Positions 21,206 to 30,113 of a stretch of DNA of 64,000 nt are shown in pieces; within the stretch, counting starts at the first letter, position 1; each line of letters begins with the position of its first letter. Both the position numbers and the translations under genes were made by a program. This DNA comes from Cryobacterium sp. GrIS_2_6 (GTDB lineage Bacteria; Actinomycetota; Actinomycetes; Actinomycetales; Microbacteriaceae): the NCBI RefSeq assembly GCF_035984545.1, contig NZ_JAXCHP010000001.1, forward strand, positions 2,542,001 to 2,606,000, in the 5' to 3' direction. The notes under the pieces are model-generated. The model made no database searches. It was not told the DNA's origin and worked only from the letters and a program-made list of their open reading frames with translations.

Positions 21206-22341
21206 CGACCGAAGTGCTCGTCATCGTCGCGCTGAACGCCCTCGCGTGCGCGGTCGTCACCGGCGCGCTCGGCCTGCTCGCGCTGCGGATGATGAAGCGG
21301 TCCTCGTTCGTTGTGCAGCTCATGCTCGTCGCCCTCGCGGCGATCGTCTCCGTCGTCGGGGGGATGTCGGCGGTCGCCACCCAGATGTACGTCTCGACCC
21401 ACGACCTCGGCGTCTTCTACTCGGTCGCCGCGGTCGCCGGACTCGTGTCGCTCGTGATGGCCGCGCTCCTCGGGCGCACCCTCGTGCGCGACAGCAGGCA
21501 CCTGCGCAGCGCGGCCGAACGCCTCGGCCGCGGCGAATCGGTCGCGGCCGCCGGCGACGCCGCGGCCCCGCGGCACAGCACGACCGAGTTCAGCGACCTC
21601 GCCGGGGAACTGGCCGCGACGGGGGCCCGCCTCGCTGAGTCCCGGGCCCGCGAACGACGCGTGGAGGAATCCCGACGCGAACTGATCGCGTGGATCTCCC
21701 ACGACCTGCGGACCCCGCTCGCCGGCATCCGCGCCATGGCGGAGGCGCTCGAGGACGGGATGGTCGAGGACCCCGCCCGGTATTACCCGCGGATGCGCGA
21801 CCAGGTCGACCGGTTGAGCGGGATGGTCGACGACCTCTTCGAACTGTCGCGGATCCACTCAGGGACGCTGCGCCTCGCGCTCGAGCCGGTCGCGCTCTAC
21901 GACCTGATCAGCGACACCGTCGCGGGTTTCGGACCCGTCGCGCAGGCGAAGTCCCTCGACCTGCGATTCGCGGGCGAGATGGGGCTGACGGTCCTCGCCG
22001 ATCCGCGCGAACTGTCCCGCGTGGTCGGGAACCTCGTGATGAACGCGATCCAGCATTCGCCGTCCGGGAGCCCGATCACGGTGTCGGTGCGCGAACGGGG
22101 GGACGGCGGGGCCGTGATCTCCGTCGAGGACGCGGCCGGCGGCATCCCGGAACAGGACATCGACCGGGTGTTCGAGGCCGGCTGGCGGGCGAGCGAGCCG
22201 CGCACCCCCGGCGGGGCTGGGCTCGGCCTCGCCATCGTGCAGGGCATCGTCACCGCGCACCAGGGTGAGGTGATCGTGCAGAACGTGCCGAACGGATGCC
22301 GTTTCGACGTGCTGCTGCCGCGGCGCGCGGTCGCCGTCTAG
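21202..22341 (+). CDS. Sensor histidine kinase
   Basis: 379 residues, GTG overlapping the regulator stop. Two or three membrane helices in the first 80 residues leave only a very short external loop (TQMYVSTHDLGVF), so it may sense a membrane or intracellular signal. A HAMP-like segment follows, then HisKA with the phospho-acceptor in WISHDLRTPLAG near residue 172. The HATPase domain has N-box NLVMNAIQHSP and a G-box GGAGLGLAIVQGI. It is convergent with the epimerase gene, 27 bases apart. Confidence 0.92.
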   Translation: MTTEVLVIVALNALACAVVTGALGLLALRMMKRSSFVVQLMLVALAAIVSVVGGMSAVATQMYVSTHDLGVFYSVAAVAGLVSLVMAALLGRTLVRDSRHLRSAAERLGRGESVAAAGDAAAPRHSTTEFSDLAGELAATGARLAESRARERRVEESRRELIAWISHDLRTPLAGIRAMAEALEDGMVEDPARYYPRMRDQVDRLSGMVDDLFELSRIHSGTLRLALEPVALYDLISDTVAGFGPVAQAKSLDLRFAGEMGLTVLADPRELSRVVGNLVMNAIQHSPSGSPITVSVRERGDGGAVISVEDAAGGIPEQDIDRVFEAGWRASEPRTPGGAGLGLAIVQGIVTAHQGEVIVQNVPNGCRFDVLLPRRAVAV

Positions 22342-22368
22342 GCATCCGCTCGCGCCAGCGCCCGGAAG

Positions 22369-23433
22369 TCAGCGGCGGACGGCGGCCCGGAGGGGGGCCG
22401 TGGCGAAGGCGCGCATGCCGTCCTCGAAGGTGACGGCGGGCATCCAGCCGAGCTCGGTGCGGAGCCGCTCGGAGGACGCGGTGATGTGCCGCACGTCACC
22501 GAGCCGGTACTCCCCCGTCGTGACGGGGTCGGGGCCGCCAGCCGCGCGGCTGAGCGCCCCGGCCATGTCCCCGATCGTGTGCACGACCCCCGAGCCCACG
22601 TTGAACGCCCGGAACAGGGCGGCGGGGGCGTCCGCGGTGTGCTCGAGCGCGGCGAGGTTGGCGGATGCGACGTCGGCGACGTGCACGAAGTCGCGGCGCT
22701 GCCTGCCATCTTCGAAGACGCGCGGTGCCTCTCCGCGTTCGAGGGCCGACCGGAACAGGGACGCGACCCCGGCGTACGGCGTGTTCTGCGGCATCCCCGG
22801 CCCGTAGACGTTGTGGTAGCGGAGGGCGATCGCGCGCCCGCCCGTCGAGCGGGCCCAACTGCTCGCGAGGTACTCCTGGCCGAGCTTGCTCGAGGCGTAG
22901 ACGTTGCGGGGGTCGAGCGGGTCGTCCTCGGTGACGAGCAGCGGTTCGAGCGGCTCGCCGGTCTCCGGGTCCAGCGGGTCGAACCGGCCGGCGGCGAGGT
23001 CGGTCTCCCGGCGCGGGCCGGGCCGGGTGAAGCCGTGCGAGCCGCGGTAGCTGCCTTCGCCGTAGACGACCATGGACGAGGCGAGCACGAGCCGGTCGAT
23101 GCCCGCGGTGGTCATGCCCGCGAGGAGCACGGCCGTGCCGAACTCGTTGCTGCGGACGTAGTCCGGCGCGTCGGAGAAGGCGACGCCGAGGCCGACCTTC
23201 GCGGCCTGGTGGCAGACCGCGTCGACACCGGAGAGGGCCAGGTCTACGGTCGCCGGGTCCGTCGTGTCGCCGACGAGCAGGTCGACCCGCTCATCGATCG
23301 TGGGCAGGCCGCCGTGCACGTCTGGGCGCAGGGAGTCGAGCACACGCACGTCCCAGCCGTGAGTGAGCGCCTGGCTCACGAGGACTCCGCCGATGAACCC
23401 GGCGCCGCCCGTGACGAGCAGCCGGGGGCTCAC
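22369..23433 (-). CDS. NAD-dependent epimerase/dehydratase
   Basis: 354 residues of the extended short-chain dehydrogenase family. Rossmann motif TGGAGFIGG at residue 8, catalytic Ser in ASSMVVYGEG, and catalytic YxxxK in YASSKLGQEY. A nucleotide-sugar substrate is usual for the family but not proven here. The insert FTRPGPRRETDLAAGRFDPL before the YxxxK is longer than in GalE. It is translationally coupled to the upstream phosphorylase (ATGA). Confidence 0.87.
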   Translation of the reverse strand: MSPRLLVTGGAGFIGGVLVSQALTHGWDVRVLDSLRPDVHGGLPTIDERVDLLVGDTTDPATVDLALSGVDAVCHQAAKVGLGVAFSDAPDYVRSNEFGTAVLLAGMTTAGIDRLVLASSMVVYGEGSYRGSHGFTRPGPRRETDLAAGRFDPLDPETGEPLEPLLVTEDDPLDPRNVYASSKLGQEYLASSWARSTGGRAIALRYHNVYGPGMPQNTPYAGVASLFRSALERGEAPRVFEDGRQRRDFVHVADVASANLAALEHTADAPAALFRAFNVGSGVVHTIGDMAGALSRAAGGPDPVTTGEYRLGDVRHITASSERLRTELGWMPAVTFEDGMRAFATAPLRAAVRR

Positions 23434-24524
23434 CGGGCAGGCCCGGGTTCGGTCGTCGGCGCGGGCACAGGAACGGGATGCGGAACGGGAGGAGTGCCAG
23501 GGGCCGGCCGGAGAATCGGTTTTCGCTCGGTGCCGGGCTCCGTTTCCGTGTCCGTTGCCGTCTCCGTCGAGAGCCGGGTGGGCTGCCCGGGCCGGACCGG
23601 TCGCACGGGCCGGTCCAGCACGGCCCGGACCAGCTCGGGATCGATCAGGGTCCGCGAGGCGTAGCCGTCGGGAATGCCCCGGAGGATGCCGTCGATGGCC
23701 GCGAGGATCCGGGGCTGCGCCGCGGCCAGCCGAGCGAAGACGAGCTCGGCCGTGACGGCATCCGTCTCGGTAGTCTCGGGCAGGGCGGACTCGGGCAGGT
23801 GCGCCTCGAGAGCGGATGCCGCCGCGTTCGCGCCGGGTTCGGCGGGGACGAGTCCGGCGTCCGCATCGGTGACGAAGGAGAGGTTGACGGTTCCGATGCC
23901 CAGTTCGGATGCGAGCACGACCTCGGGGTACTGGGTCATGTTGACGATATGGGCGCCGGCCGCGCGGAACCAGAGGGACTCGGCCCGGGTGGAGAACCGG
24001 GGGCCCTGGATCACGACGACGGTCCCGGTGGGCGCGAATCGCTCGCCGAGTGCGTCCAGGGCGGCGACCGCGGTGCGTCGGAGCACCGGGTCGAAGGGGT
24101 CGGCAGCGGCGAGGTGCGCGACGACGCCTTCGTCGAAGAAGGTGTCGGCGCGGCCGCTCGTGCGGTCGATGAACTGGTCGGTGACGACGAGCAGCCCCGG
24201 CGGGTACTCGGGGCTGACGCCGCCGACGGCGGAGGAGGAGATGATCGCACGGACACCGAGGGAGGCGAGCGCCCAGATATTGGCGCGGTAGTTGATCCGG
24301 TGCGGTGCCTCGGTGTGCCCCGCTCCATGCCGGGGCAGGAATGCGACCCGACGGCCGGCGCGCTCGCCGACCGTGATCGGCGCGGAGGTCGGCCCATACG
24401 GGGTGTCGAGGATGATCGAGGTGACGGTGCCGGCGTCGAAGAGCCGGTACAGTCCGGATCCGCCGATCACGGCGATCTCCACCGGGGCATGCGCGAGTGG
24501 TTGCGCGGGAGTCTGCTCGGTCAC
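23430..24524 (-). CDS. S-methyl-5'-thioadenosine / purine nucleoside phosphorylase family protein
   Basis: 364 residues from GTG at 24524, with GAGGAG as ribosome binding site. Family-2 phosphorylase motifs: GGSGLYRLF near residue 19, FLPRHGAGHTEAPHRINYRAN (phosphate and nucleoside site), SSSAVGG, and NMTQYPEVVLASELG. The catalytic core ends near residue 300. The last 55 or so residues are a Pro/Thr/Glu-rich tail (TETATDTETEPGTERKP) not found in usual MTA phosphorylases. It would split MTA or a related nucleoside with phosphate. Its coupling to an epimerase is unexpected for housekeeping methionine salvage. Confidence 0.85.
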   Translation of the reverse strand: MTEQTPAQPLAHAPVEIAVIGGSGLYRLFDAGTVTSIILDTPYGPTSAPITVGERAGRRVAFLPRHGAGHTEAPHRINYRANIWALASLGVRAIISSSAVGGVSPEYPPGLLVVTDQFIDRTSGRADTFFDEGVVAHLAAADPFDPVLRRTAVAALDALGERFAPTGTVVVIQGPRFSTRAESLWFRAAGAHIVNMTQYPEVVLASELGIGTVNLSFVTDADAGLVPAEPGANAAASALEAHLPESALPETTETDAVTAELVFARLAAAQPRILAAIDGILRGIPDGYASRTLIDPELVRAVLDRPVRPVRPGQPTRLSTETATDTETEPGTERKPILRPAPGTPPVPHPVPVPAPTTEPGPAR

Positions 24525-24614
24525 TCTGTGCTCCTCGTTCGGCGGGCGGGGTGTCCAGTCTTGCATCCCGCGCCGGCGCGCGCTGAACTCCGTCCGGGCA
24601 ACGCCGACCGCGTC

Positions 24615-24666
24615 ACCTTTCCGGTCGACAGGTCCCGTTACGCGGGTCACTCTCGACCGGAAAGGT
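24615..24666. repeat. Intergenic inverted repeat
   Basis: Arms ACCTTTCCGGTCGA and TCGACCGGAAAGGT (perfect 14 bases) around a 24-base centre with a small inner palindrome (CCCGTTACGCGGG). It lies between the DUF5719 stop and the phosphorylase start, so it could terminate the DUF5719 transcript or act as an operator. Confidence 0.65.
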
Positions 24667-24687
24667 ACCGGTCGGTGCGTATAGACG

Positions 24688-26169
24688 TCAGTGCGTGTAG
24701 ACGCGGATCGACTCGGCGAGCGGGCCCGGCGGGCGCACCGGGAACGAGGCGACCATGCCGGCATCCGCATAGCCGACCGACGACACCGTCTCGGAGCCGC
24801 CCGACACGATGTACCGCGTCGACGCGAAGAGCGGCAGGGCTCCGGCCGCACCGGCCGCGACCGTCACGCTGCCGGATGCACCGTTCTCGGCGGTCGCCGT
24901 GTAGGTCACGTCCTTGGTGCCCTGGTTCAGCAGGTTGAGCAGCGGCGAGGGTCCTGGCGCCGTAACGACGGCGAAGTCGCCGGTGAGCGCGGCGGAGGAT
25001 GCGAACCAGGCGAAGTCGCGGCCGTTGGTACCGGTCGCCGAGCCGAGGGCCGAGGCCACGACGGGCTGGTCGCTCGACACGGTGAGCGAATAGCTGCCGA
25101 CGGCGAGTCCGGAGAGCGGCACGTCCGTCGCGAGTCCGGGCTGGAGGGTGACCTCGAGGGAGGTACCCGCGGCCTGGCCTCCCTCGCTCATAACGCCGAT
25201 CTGCACGGTCGCCGCCGTGTCGCCGGGGGCGAGCAGACGCAGAGAGGGTGTGTCACTCGCGACCCCTCCCGCGTCGCTTCCGGCGTCGTCTGCTGGAAGG
25301 TTCTCGATGCGCAGGCCGGCGATGCTCTGCTCGAGGCTCGGGTCGACGGATGTCCCGAGCAGGTCGACCCCGCCGGTCGCGAGGCCGCGCACGATGCTCT
25401 GCTGCAGGGTGGCCACCACCTGGCCGCCGTGGGTCGTCACGTGCACGACGGGCGAGCGGAGGTTCGGCGCGAGGCCGGCGAGCGAGACGACGCGCTGGGC
25501 GCCGGGCTGGACGAGTATCCCGGTGGAGCCTGGCGCGGGGACCCGGCCCGATTCGCCGAAGACGTCGAGGTCGACGGTTGCAACGACCGTTGTCGGATTG
25601 CTGAGCAGCACGAGGGTCGTGCGGCCGACATCCGTCGACCCGCCGACGAGCCAGGATTCGCCGGTGGCCTCGCCGCAGGCCGCGACGGCGAGCCCGCCGA
25701 GGACGGCCTCCGCCGCGACGGACTGGGACTGGCTGCCGGCAACGAGCGGTGCCGTGGACGCGCCCTTCGCGACGGGGATGTTGAGCTTGACGGGGGCGCC
25801 GTCCGTGGTCTTGCGGTTGTCGACGGCGCTCAGCAGGCTCGCGGACGGTGCGCTCCATGCGCCCGCGGGGACCGCGGCCTTGGCTGCGGTCGTGGCGGGA
25901 GCCCAGGCGCCGGATGCGGTGTCCGGGCGCCCGAGCGAGCTCGCGGACTTCGCCTGGGTCGAGTCCTCTGCGAGGGTGAGCAGCGGACCCGGGCAGACCC
26001 GGACCTGCTCGCTCGGAACCGGCGCGACGGCGAGGTAGGCCGGCGCGGTGCCGAAGGCGGGCCAGGGAACGACGACGGCGGCCGCTCCGAGCACGCCGGC
26101 GACGCCGAGCACGCCGAAGGCGATGAGGAACCGTGCACCGGTCCGGGCGATGGCGCGCTTACCTGGCAT
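24688..26169 (-). CDS. DUF5719 family secreted/anchored protein
   Basis: 493 residues starting MPGKRAIART, with GGAGG 9 bases upstream; the start lies inside the end of the giant GT gene (11-base overlap). One N-terminal hydrophobic segment (FLIAFGVLGVAGVLGAAAVV) acts as signal anchor. The rest is a beta-rich, Ala/Val/Ser/Gly-rich extracytoplasmic region with few motifs. DUF5719 genes in actinobacteria regularly follow the large GT2 membrane protein next to whiB, as here, so it probably works with that protein in the envelope. Confidence 0.8.
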   Translation of the reverse strand: MPGKRAIARTGARFLIAFGVLGVAGVLGAAAVVVPWPAFGTAPAYLAVAPVPSEQVRVCPGPLLTLAEDSTQAKSASSLGRPDTASGAWAPATTAAKAAVPAGAWSAPSASLLSAVDNRKTTDGAPVKLNIPVAKGASTAPLVAGSQSQSVAAEAVLGGLAVAACGEATGESWLVGGSTDVGRTTLVLLSNPTTVVATVDLDVFGESGRVPAPGSTGILVQPGAQRVVSLAGLAPNLRSPVVHVTTHGGQVVATLQQSIVRGLATGGVDLLGTSVDPSLEQSIAGLRIENLPADDAGSDAGGVASDTPSLRLLAPGDTAATVQIGVMSEGGQAAGTSLEVTLQPGLATDVPLSGLAVGSYSLTVSSDQPVVASALGSATGTNGRDFAWFASSAALTGDFAVVTAPGPSPLLNLLNQGTKDVTYTATAENGASGSVTVAAGAAGALPLFASTRYIVSGGSETVSSVGYADAGMVASFPVRPPGPLAESIRVYTH

Positions 26170-29100
26170 TGTTCGGGTCCTCCTGTCCACTCGGACGGTC
26201 GGCAGGCTCGACGGGGTCCGTCGCCTTCTCCCGGTCGGGTGACGCGGCCGGTTCTTTGGGCGGAGCAGTGCCGGGGGCGACGTGCTCGGTAGTCTCGCCT
26301 GCGGTCACGTCGGCAGGGTAGTCCTCGGTCTCGTGGGCGTGGCCCGAAGTGAGGGCGAGGTCGGACGAGCGCTCCAGTTCCGCGGCGTGCGCGAGTTCGA
26401 CAGCGGCGGCGAGCTCGCCGGCCTCCGCGGCCTCCGCGGCTTCGGCGGCTTCCGCAGACTCGATCGCCTGGGCGGCCGGGGTGCCCTCTTCCGGAACGAT
26501 CGCGCCGGCCTTCACGCTGCGCCGCAGTGCGGCACGAGCCTCGGAGCGGGCAGACCGCGCCTCGGACTTCGCACTGCGTTCTTCGCGGTGGAGATCCCGT
26601 GCCTCGGCCTTGCGGTCCTGGGTGTCCGAGCGGGCCGAGCGGCGCATGGCGTCGCGGTTCGCCTGGCGCACTGCTTCGGGGCCTGCCCCGGTCGGGATCG
26701 ACAGCAGCAGGGCTGAGCCGACCGTGATCGCGGCAAGAAGCAGGGCGGCGAGAGAGAAGACTCCCCCGGCGTGGGCCGGGACCTCGCTCGCCGTGACACC
26801 GGCAGCAGACGCCGGCCCGTCATGGCGCCAGAGCCGCCCGTACGCGGTGTCCCCGACGGGAACGAGCGCTGCCTCGCCGTCGAGCGCGGTCGTCGCCCTC
26901 GCAAGGGTCTCCGTGGCCGCGACGCTTGCCGCCGCGGTACCTCTGCCGGTGTCGGTGAGGGCGGCCGGCCGCAGCAGCACGAAGCGGATGCCGAGGTCGG
27001 CCAGTCCGGCCGAGGCATCCAGTCCGCTGCGCGAGGCCAGGTTTCCCGCGAGCGTGGCGAGTTCCTTGTCCGCCGCGGAGAGCGTGGTCGTGGTGTTGAC
27101 GAGGGTGCTCTGCTCGTTGAGGGTGGTGCCCGCGCCGCGTACGATCGTGGCGAGGATGCCGCCATTGGACTGCGGGACGATTTCGAGGGTGCCGACCCGG
27201 GCATCCGTCTGCGCTTCTGCCGTCACGAAGGCGGGCTGGGTGCGGTCGCTGCCCTCGTGGACGGCGCTCAGCTCGAGCGGGAGTGCTCCGGCGAGCGGGA
27301 CGACGGCGACAGCGAGAAGGACGGTTGCGGCCACGGCGGGGGCGACGGCGAAGCGGCGGAACTCGCGCAGGGCGAAGATCACGGCGCCGACGAGGCCGAG
27401 CCAGTACAGGCTGAGTCCGGAGCCGGGCCAGATGCTGACGCTCGCGGCACCCGTCGTCGTGAGGCTCAGCTGTGTCGCGGCGATCGCGGTGCCGGCGCCG
27501 AGCAGGGCTGTCAGGACCGCGACGCTCGCGTTGCGGATGCTGGGCAGGAACAACGAGAGTGCGGCGAGGATCGCGAGCGGGGCGAACAGGACCGGGATGA
27601 TCCAGGACAGCGGAAGGCTTTGCAGGGCGGGGGCCTGACCCAGCAGCGTGCTCCAGCCGCCGAAGTCGCCGGTCGGGAAGCCGAGCAGCAGCTGCCAGTC
27701 CGGGGCGGGGGTGCTCGGCACCGGCACCCCGGGGTCGGCGAGGAGCGCGAGCCACGATCCGCGGAGGCCCTGGTCCAGGATCAGCGGGAGCGCGAGGGCG
27801 AGGGCGGGCAGTGGGATGCCGATGAACCGGGCGATGCCGCGTCCGCTGGCGACCGAGCAGAGCAACCACAGGATGAGCAGCGCGGGCGTGAGCGAGGGGG
27901 CGCAGAACAGCACGGCGGCGAAGAGCAGGGAGGCTGTCGCCGACGCGGACCACGACCGGCCGGCGGAATAGCCGGCGAAGAACAGCCAGGGCAGCAGCAG
28001 GTGCGCGAGGATCGCGGAGGGGCGACCAGCCGAGAACGCTGTGAGGAAGGTCGGGGCGAGCACCCACAGTGCTGCGGCGGTGAAGCGGAGGTACCCGCGG
28101 TCGGTCAGGCGGGTCGCCGCGAGCCAGGCGCCGAGTGCCGCGAGTGGGAGGGCGACGAAGTAGAGCAGCACGAGCGAGTACGACGGGGCCCAGAACGTGA
28201 GCGAGCCGAGCACGGCGAGCACGGCGGCGAAAGGATCCGCGGCGCCGACGAAGCCGAGGCCGAGGTCGCGCCAACCGTAGCCGACGCTCGCCCAGAGCCC
28301 GGCCGGGGTGCTCGACAGCGGCAGCAGTCCCCCGCCGGCGAGGTTCCGCGCGCCGAGCAGTGCGGCGAACATGATGATTCCGACGAGCGCAGCCGCGAGC
28401 ACGGTCCAGGCGCCGCCGCTCGCGAAGAAGCGGATCTCCGGCCGGTCGGCGCCGAGGCCGACGAGCACCGCTTCGCGCTTGAGGGCGTGCCTGCGGCGGA
28501 CTTCGGCATTCGTCACGCGCAGGGACGCGATCGACCCCCAGCCGAGCGTGCGGGTCCCGGCGAGTCGACGGCGGGCGTTGTGCACCCGGGAGCCGCTGAA
28601 CGCGGTGCGGAATGCGGCCGAGAACTCGCCGGGAATCGCGCCGGGCTCCTTCTGCAGCAGCGCTCCGATGGAGCGGAAGAAGGCGAACGGCACGAGCGCG
28701 ATCCAGTGCAGGGGGATCAGCCACCCCGCGGAGTAGACGAGGCGCCGGTGCAGCTGTGCGGTCCTGGCCACCCGGAGTCGCTTGCGGCGGGCCCGACCAC
28801 GCGAGGACCCGCTGAGCCCGGCGACACCGTCGCCCGCCGAGGCGACGCGCGCCGCGGCGACGACGGACACCCGGCGGCCGGACAGGCGCACACGCACGCA
28901 GAAGTCGAGGGCGTCGTCTGCGGACGGCAGGCCGGGGTCGAAACCGCCGAGCTGGTTCCAGACGCTGTGGCGCACGAGCATTCCGCCGGCGTCGACGGCG
29001 AGCACGTCGCTCATGCCGTCGTGCTGGCCCTGGTCGAGTTCGCTCTCGACGAGGGTCACGGTCGCCCCGCCCGGCGTCATCGACAGGCCGACGTCGTGAA

Positions 29101-29491
29101 TGTAGTCGTGGGCACGCCAGTCCATGATCTTGGGTCCCGCGACGGCGACGGAGGGTGCGATCTCGAGTTCGCCGAGCAGCGCTTCGAGCGCGCCGGGTTC
29201 GGGGGCACTGTCCTGGGCGAGCAGCCAGAGCATCTCGCTGTCGGATTCCGGCGGCGCCATCACGCGCACGGCGGCCGCGATCGCCTGCCCGAAGGTCAGG
29301 TCGGAGTCGGCGGAGATGAAGTGCGTCGGACCGTGCGCGGCGAGGAGCTGGGCCGTCGCGTCGCTGGATCCGCAGTCGACGGTGATGACGACATCCGGCT
29401 GACGGGTTTGCCGACTCAGAGCCTCGAGAGTGCGCTCAAGGTGTTTCGCGCCGTTGCGGGCGACAAGGATGGCTGTGACTCGTGCATGCAT
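26159..29491 (-). CDS. Giant GT2 glycosyltransferase with multi-pass membrane region
   Basis: 1110 residues. An N-terminal GT2 domain (about 1-240) has ILVARNGAKHLERTLEAL, ITVDCGSSDATAQLL and the acidic LAQDSAPEPGALEALL. A membrane region with about a dozen or more helices follows (about 260-940, with an extracytoplasmic part near 740-920). The C-terminal 160 residues are a charged cytoplasmic tail rich in Arg/Glu/Ala (SARSEARAALRRSV, AEAAEAAEAAEAGEL) that may form a coiled coil. This architecture, next to whiB and DUF5719, is conserved in actinobacteria; a role in cell-wall polysaccharide synthesis is inferred. The acceptor is unknown. Confidence 0.85.
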   Translation of the reverse strand: MHARVTAILVARNGAKHLERTLEALSRQTRQPDVVITVDCGSSDATAQLLAAHGPTHFISADSDLTFGQAIAAAVRVMAPPESDSEMLWLLAQDSAPEPGALEALLGELEIAPSVAVAGPKIMDWRAHDYIHDVGLSMTPGGATVTLVESELDQGQHDGMSDVLAVDAGGMLVRHSVWNQLGGFDPGLPSADDALDFCVRVRLSGRRVSVVAAARVASAGDGVAGLSGSSRGRARRKRLRVARTAQLHRRLVYSAGWLIPLHWIALVPFAFFRSIGALLQKEPGAIPGEFSAAFRTAFSGSRVHNARRRLAGTRTLGWGSIASLRVTNAEVRRRHALKREAVLVGLGADRPEIRFFASGGAWTVLAAALVGIIMFAALLGARNLAGGGLLPLSSTPAGLWASVGYGWRDLGLGFVGAADPFAAVLAVLGSLTFWAPSYSLVLLYFVALPLAALGAWLAATRLTDRGYLRFTAAALWVLAPTFLTAFSAGRPSAILAHLLLPWLFFAGYSAGRSWSASATASLLFAAVLFCAPSLTPALLILWLLCSVASGRGIARFIGIPLPALALALPLILDQGLRGSWLALLADPGVPVPSTPAPDWQLLLGFPTGDFGGWSTLLGQAPALQSLPLSWIIPVLFAPLAILAALSLFLPSIRNASVAVLTALLGAGTAIAATQLSLTTTGAASVSIWPGSGLSLYWLGLVGAVIFALREFRRFAVAPAVAATVLLAVAVVPLAGALPLELSAVHEGSDRTQPAFVTAEAQTDARVGTLEIVPQSNGGILATIVRGAGTTLNEQSTLVNTTTTLSAADKELATLAGNLASRSGLDASAGLADLGIRFVLLRPAALTDTGRGTAAASVAATETLARATTALDGEAALVPVGDTAYGRLWRHDGPASAAGVTASEVPAHAGGVFSLAALLLAAITVGSALLLSIPTGAGPEAVRQANRDAMRRSARSDTQDRKAEARDLHREERSAKSEARSARSEARAALRRSVKAGAIVPEEGTPAAQAIESAEAAEAAEAAEAGELAAAVELAHAAELERSSDLALTSGHAHETEDYPADVTAGETTEHVAPGTAPPKEPAASPDREKATDPVEPADRPSGQEDPNNAR

Positions 29492-29595
29492 ATCAAGCCA
29501 AGCCTAGGTTGCATCGTCGTTGTGCGGTGGCCCCTGGACGGGCGTGCCCGATATGCACGGCCCGATTCACGCGGCCGATGTGTGTGGGAACGGCG

Positions 29596-29934
29596 TCAGC
29601 TGGCGCGCTTGCGCAGTTTGCGCCGCTCGCGTTCGGAGAGACCGCCCCAGATGCCGAAGCGTTCGTCGTTGGCGAGCGCATACTGCAGGCACTGGGTGCG
29701 CACCTCACACGAGGTGCAGATCTTCTTCGCGTCCCGGGTGGAGCCGCCCTTTTCGGGGAAGAACGCCTCGGGGTCGGTCTGGGCGCACAGCGAATCCGCC
29801 TGCCAGGCGAGGGCGTCGCCTTCGTCGGGAAGCGTGTGTCCGGTGCTGTCCTTGCGAATTCCGGGAATGCCCAAGCGAACAGGATCGACGAACCAGTCCT
29901 CGGGTACTCCGGAACGATACTCGGCTTGCGTCAT
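29596..29934 (-). CDS. WhiB-family iron-sulfur transcriptional regulator (WhiB2/WhmD-like)
   Basis: 112 residues from ATG at 29934 (MTQAEYRSG). Four Fe-S ligands Cys50, Cys73, Cys76 and Cys82 in the C-x22-C-x2-C-x5-C pattern; LCAQTDPEAFFPEKGGSTR and the turn FGIWGGLSERERRKLRK are close to WhiB2/WhmD. That subgroup controls septation and division genes together with WhiA in other actinobacteria. A longer in-frame extension upstream crosses the promoter and was rejected. The gene is monocistronic or reads toward the giant GT gene 104 bases downstream. Confidence 0.93.
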   Translation of the reverse strand: MTQAEYRSGVPEDWFVDPVRLGIPGIRKDSTGHTLPDEGDALAWQADSLCAQTDPEAFFPEKGGSTRDAKKICTSCEVRTQCLQYALANDERFGIWGGLSERERRKLRKRAS

Positions 29935-29983
29935 ATCGTCGCCCACCCCTTGCAATACGTGCCCAAATAACTCGTCCGCACTA

Positions 29984-30012
29984 ATTACAGCCGTGTAATT
30001 CCCCCACGTCAA
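29984..30012 (-). promoter_or_regulatory. whiB promoter with palindromic element over the -10
   Basis: On the minus strand TTGACG (30012-30007), a 17-base spacer, and TGTAAT (29989-29984) form a good sigma-A promoter 50 bases before the whiB ATG. The -10 is one arm of an 18-base inverted repeat (29983-30000, core ATTACACGGCTGTAAT), a likely operator that would block polymerase. Confidence 0.6.
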
Positions 30013-30113
30013 GTCGCGATAATAAACCCTCAATGTCGGCTGGAGAGTTTCGACTCGCCCAAAGACAGAAAATGTGACCTCGCCGGGGGCTTGACGAATA
30101 TGCGTCCCGACCC

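Noticed and set aside
26771..29998. A 1075-residue open frame on the plus strand opposite the giant GT2 gene
   Set aside because: It is antisense to a gene with clear domains, its composition is charged low-complexity typical of high-GC shadow frames, and it has no recognisable domain.
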